The notes beneath the pieces were generated by a model. It saw nothing but the letters and a program-made list of their open reading frames with translations, did not search any database and was not told the origin of the DNA. Positions 33,748-36,049 of a DNA stretch of 36,049 bases are shown here, piece after piece (the first letter of the stretch is position 1; the number at the start of each line of letters is the position of its first letter). The position numbers and the translations under genes are program-made. The DNA lies in NCBI GenBank assembly GCA_017646325.1, contig JAGCMU010000098.1:1-36049 (forward strand), read 5' to 3'. Source of the DNA: Kiritimatiellia bacterium. Its GTDB lineage: Bacteria > Verrucomicrobiota > Kiritimatiellia > RFP12 > UBA1067.

Positions 33748-35469
33748 TTATTTTTTGGCACGTTCGCGTGCCAACTTGCGTAAATTCGTTGCTCCTAAAA
33801 TCAAAAGTGCAACTGCAAGGATAAGGAGTATCCCTGAAGCGATTGCAGCGACTCCGCCTTTTTGAAATCCTTCCTTTAGCCAGTTGTCAAGATTTCCTTT
33901 GAATAATCCGGCTACGGCGGTTCCGCTCGTTATAAACATAAATAACATCGGCATGAGGGCAATCCAAAAGTTGCGTAATTTCTTATACAACCAAAGAGAC
34001 GCCGTAAGAAGCGTCAATGCCGCCAACATTTGATTTGCCGATGCAAATAGCGTCCATAGATTCTTGGAGATTTCCGGATTGCCCACAAGCAAATACGTCG
34101 CAATTCCCACGACGACCATCGTTGAGGCATATTTATTCTGCATAAGCAGTGCGAATCCCGTTTCTGTTTCTGTCTTCCCCTCTTCATTTTTCTTTGAATC
34201 CGTCCATAATTCTTGCCAGGTAAAGCGGGCAAGGCGTGTACAGGAATCGACACTAGTCATAAGGAACGCCGCAACGGATAACATCATAAACGATGTTGCT
34301 ATTTCTTTTTTAAACCCGAGCACAACACAGAATTGGGCCAAATTAGAGGCAAAAAGCTGAACAGGTTCCGAGTTTTTCAACTGCATCATGTACTCTTCTT
34401 GAGTTAGCGAGGCAACGGCGATCAAAGCAATTAACGCCACAATGCCTTCTACTAACATTCCGCCATATCCAATTGGCCTAATATGCGATTCCTTGTCAAT
34501 CTGCTTAGACGTCGTTCCTGATGACACAAGCGCATGAAAGCCCGAACATGCGCCACAGGCGACCGTGACAAACAACAGCGGAAATAAATGTTGTAAAACT
34601 CCGCTCTTTGGATTTGCGACGGCAAACCCGGCGAACGCATCAATTTGAATAGTAGGAAACGTAAACAAAATACCGAGCACGCCTAAGATCAACATCACGT
34701 AAAGCAAATACGAATTTAGATAATCGCGCGGCTGCAACAACAACCATACGGGAAGCGTCGAGGCAAAGAAACAATATGCTAATATGATGACAATCCAGGT
34801 TATTCTGGCTTGATCTAAACTCAATCCAAATAATGATGTTAAGTCAATTGGGAATATAGTACCCGCCCAAACTAATAAAAACAATACAGGGACAAAAATG
34901 AAACTTGCCACCGACACTTTCATTTTGAATTTATAAACGCAAACACCAAATACGACCGCTTCACCAATCGCCAATAACGATGATGTCGCAACTTCCGGAT
35001 AGACTAAAAACGCATTTGCAACTTGACGTGTAAATTCAGCCATAACCAGCACAAGCGCCGAAAGACAAAAGAGTAAAAATATCTTCTTCCCCTTCTTGCC
35101 TAAAACCGTTTCAATTATCGACCCGATAGACTTGCCTTGATGGCGTACAGAAAGGAAAAGCGCAATCATATCGTGAAGAGCCCCGATAAAAATACATCCC
35201 AAAATAACCCATAAAGCTACTGCCGCCCACCCAAATTGCGCCGCCAAGACAGGTCCGATTATTGGTCCTGCTCCAGCGATTGTCGCAAAATGATGGCCAA
35301 AAAGAACTGCTCCGTTTGAAGGCACAAAATCAACACCGTCATTCATCGTGTGGGCGGGCGTAGGGCGAGAATGGTCTATTCCGAGACATTTTGCAATAAA
35401 CTTTGAGTAAAACAAATATGCTATAAGAAAAAAAGCACATCCGCTTAAAAGTAAAAAAACGCCATTCAT
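33748..35469 (-). CDS. cstA: CstA-family transporter (carbon starvation protein)
   Basis: This 573-residue polytopic inner-membrane protein belongs to the CstA family, which imports peptides or pyruvate and is induced by carbon starvation. The family block is clear: DGVDFVPSNGAVLFGHHFAT, AGAGPIIGPVLAAQFGW, GALHDMIALFLSVRHQGKSI. About 14-16 hydrophobic segments are apparent, and LVSSGTTSKQI and SVDSCTRLARFTWQ are further conserved parts. It is shorter than E. coli CstA (701), in the range of the shorter relatives. Its ATG is 4 nt after the deacylase, whose last codons provide the ribosome site AAAGGA. The pairing suggests uptake and use of peptides or D-amino-acid derivatives, which is inference. 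Confidence 0.95.
   Translation of the reverse strand: MNGVFLLLSGCAFFLIAYLFYSKFIAKCLGIDHSRPTPAHTMNDGVDFVPSNGAVLFGHHFATIAGAGPIIGPVLAAQFGWAAVALWVILGCIFIGALHDMIALFLSVRHQGKSIGSIIETVLGKKGKKIFLLFCLSALVLVMAEFTRQVANAFLVYPEVATSSLLAIGEAVVFGVCVYKFKMKVSVASFIFVPVLFLLVWAGTIFPIDLTSLFGLSLDQARITWIVIILAYCFFASTLPVWLLLQPRDYLNSYLLYVMLILGVLGILFTFPTIQIDAFAGFAVANPKSGVLQHLFPLLFVTVACGACSGFHALVSSGTTSKQIDKESHIRPIGYGGMLVEGIVALIALIAVASLTQEEYMMQLKNSEPVQLFASNLAQFCVVLGFKKEIATSFMMLSVAAFLMTSVDSCTRLARFTWQELWTDSKKNEEGKTETETGFALLMQNKYASTMVVVGIATYLLVGNPEISKNLWTLFASANQMLAALTLLTASLWLYKKLRNFWIALMPMLFMFITSGTAVAGLFKGNLDNWLKEGFQKGGVAAIASGILLILAVALLILGATNLRKLARERAKK
33755..33774. other. Perfect TTCG-loop hairpin at the plsX/cstA junction
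   Basis: TTGGCACG (33755-33762), loop TTCG, CGTGCCAA (33767-33774): a perfect 8-bp stem. It lies in the cstA C-terminal codons, 18 nt after the plsX stop. In plsX-sense RNA it is a stable UUCG tetraloop hairpin, but no T-run follows in either direction. It may shape the 3' end of the plsX transcript, e.g. as an exonuclease block. Confidence 0.5.
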
Positions 35470-35473
35470 TTTG

Positions 35474-36049
35474 CTAATTCCTTTCTAAAAATCTTCCTGC
35501 ACGATTTGCCAATGAATGATTTATTTTAAAATCGCCTTCTTTATACGACAACACTCCATTAACAAAAACGTACTTAACACCCATTGCAAATTTGTGAGGA
35601 TTTGCATACGTAGACAAAGAAGAAAATTCATTTTCGTCAAATATCACAATATCGGCATAATAGCCTTTTTCCAAAACCCCTCTTTTTGGTATCTCGAAAC
35701 GCTTTGCTGCGTCGTAAGTCATGCGTTTTACGGCATTTTCACGAGAAGAGATTGCCTTTACCCTGTGGAAAAATTCTATCATCGTCCCGTATGCGCGTGG
35801 ATGTGGATGATCTTTTCCCAAAGGTCCCCACGGTGCGCGAAGAGAAGCATCAGAGCCAGCAAGCACCCAGTCGCACGAAAAGATTTTCGTCAAGTTTTCC
35901 TCGCTCATTCCATGAAAAAACGCCCCAGTCAAACATTCATCTTTTTCCAAGATTTCACACACAACTTCTCCTGGTGTTTTATTTTCGACAGCGCAGATTT
36001 CCGCAATGTTTTTTCCAGAGTATTTTTTCGTTTCGTCGCACCATGTCCC
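35474..36049 (-). CDS. N-acyl-D-amino-acid deacylase (D-aminoacylase), 3' part
   Basis: The last 191 residues of a D-aminoacylase/dihydroorotase-like amidohydrolase are visible; the 5' part lies beyond the right edge, with the frame open to 36049. These enzymes hydrolyse N-acyl-D-amino acids in the amidohydrolase TIM-barrel fold. Visible parts are KNIAEICA, FHGMSEENLTKIF, LAGSDASLRAPWGP (family GSDG metal-ligand Asp), HPHPRAYGT and NAVKRMTYDAAKRFEIPKRG, then the closing GYYADIVIFDENEF. An apparent GTG start at 35962 is in the middle of the conserved domain, so it is not the real start. It is likely followed by cstA, which begins 4 nt later. Confidence 0.88.
   Translation of the reverse strand, partial: GTWCDETKKYSGKNIAEICAVENKTPGEVVCEILEKDECLTGAFFHGMSEENLTKIFSCDWVLAGSDASLRAPWGPLGKDHPHPRAYGTMIEFFHRVKAISSRENAVKRMTYDAAKRFEIPKRGVLEKGYYADIVIFDENEFSSLSTYANPHKFAMGVKYVFVNGVLSYKEGDFKINHSLANRAGRFLERN

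Overview
The window looks like chromosome from a Gram-negative, probably anaerobic member of the PVC bacteria (Verrucomicrobiota / Kiritimatiellota / Lentisphaerota side). The supporting evidence is a BamA/Skp outer-membrane module, a V/A-type ATPase operon of the E-(C-like)-A-B kind known from Chlamydiae and Bacteroidetes, a PPi-type phosphofructokinase, and indolepyruvate:ferredoxin oxidoreductase alpha. Lineage is inferred from gene content only. No rRNA, tRNA, CRISPR array, insertion sequence or phage gene was seen.

Layout. (1) Positions 1-24,800 are entirely minus strand and tightly packed. Reading in the direction of transcription (right to left): ychF; ribH, PPi-PFK, a degenerate HAD-like protein, mazG, ispH; an HU-type gene, nth and a small Smr-domain gene; htpG, a pteridine-reductase-like SDR, a Gfo/Idh/MocA oxidoreductase, iorA, an MscS channel, glgP, bamA, skp; then a PVC-type zinc-finger/Arg-rich protein, pheT, a possible 6S-like RNA, a secreted protein of unknown function and a SpoU rRNA methyltransferase. 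(2) Positions 24,800-33,740 are plus strand: V-ATPase E, C-like, A and B, two GYF_2 (DUF4339) coiled-coil proteins where subunits D, I and K would be expected, then coaD, DUF177/YceD, rpmF and plsX. (3) Positions 33,740-36,049 return to the minus strand: a CstA transporter and the 3' part of an N-acyl-D-amino-acid deacylase that runs off the right edge.

Good sigma70-type promoters (16-18 nt spacers, close to consensus) are visible before the zinc-finger gene, htpG, HU, ribH and ychF, and before the V-ATPase operon. ychF and the V-ATPase operon are divergent across a 156-nt gap. A dispersed repeat of about 55 bp with a GC-rich hairpin occurs twice (left edge and 17.9 kb), each time just after the last gene of a minus-strand operon.

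Most genes are housekeeping. The parts that deserve attention are the V-ATPase operon continuing into GYF_2/coiled-coil genes (one with a ten-unit 18-bp repeat), the HAD-like protein with a substituted nucleophile, the PTR1/FolM-like reductase, iorA without iorB, palindromes before HU and iorA, the repeat family, and the structured gap after pheT.
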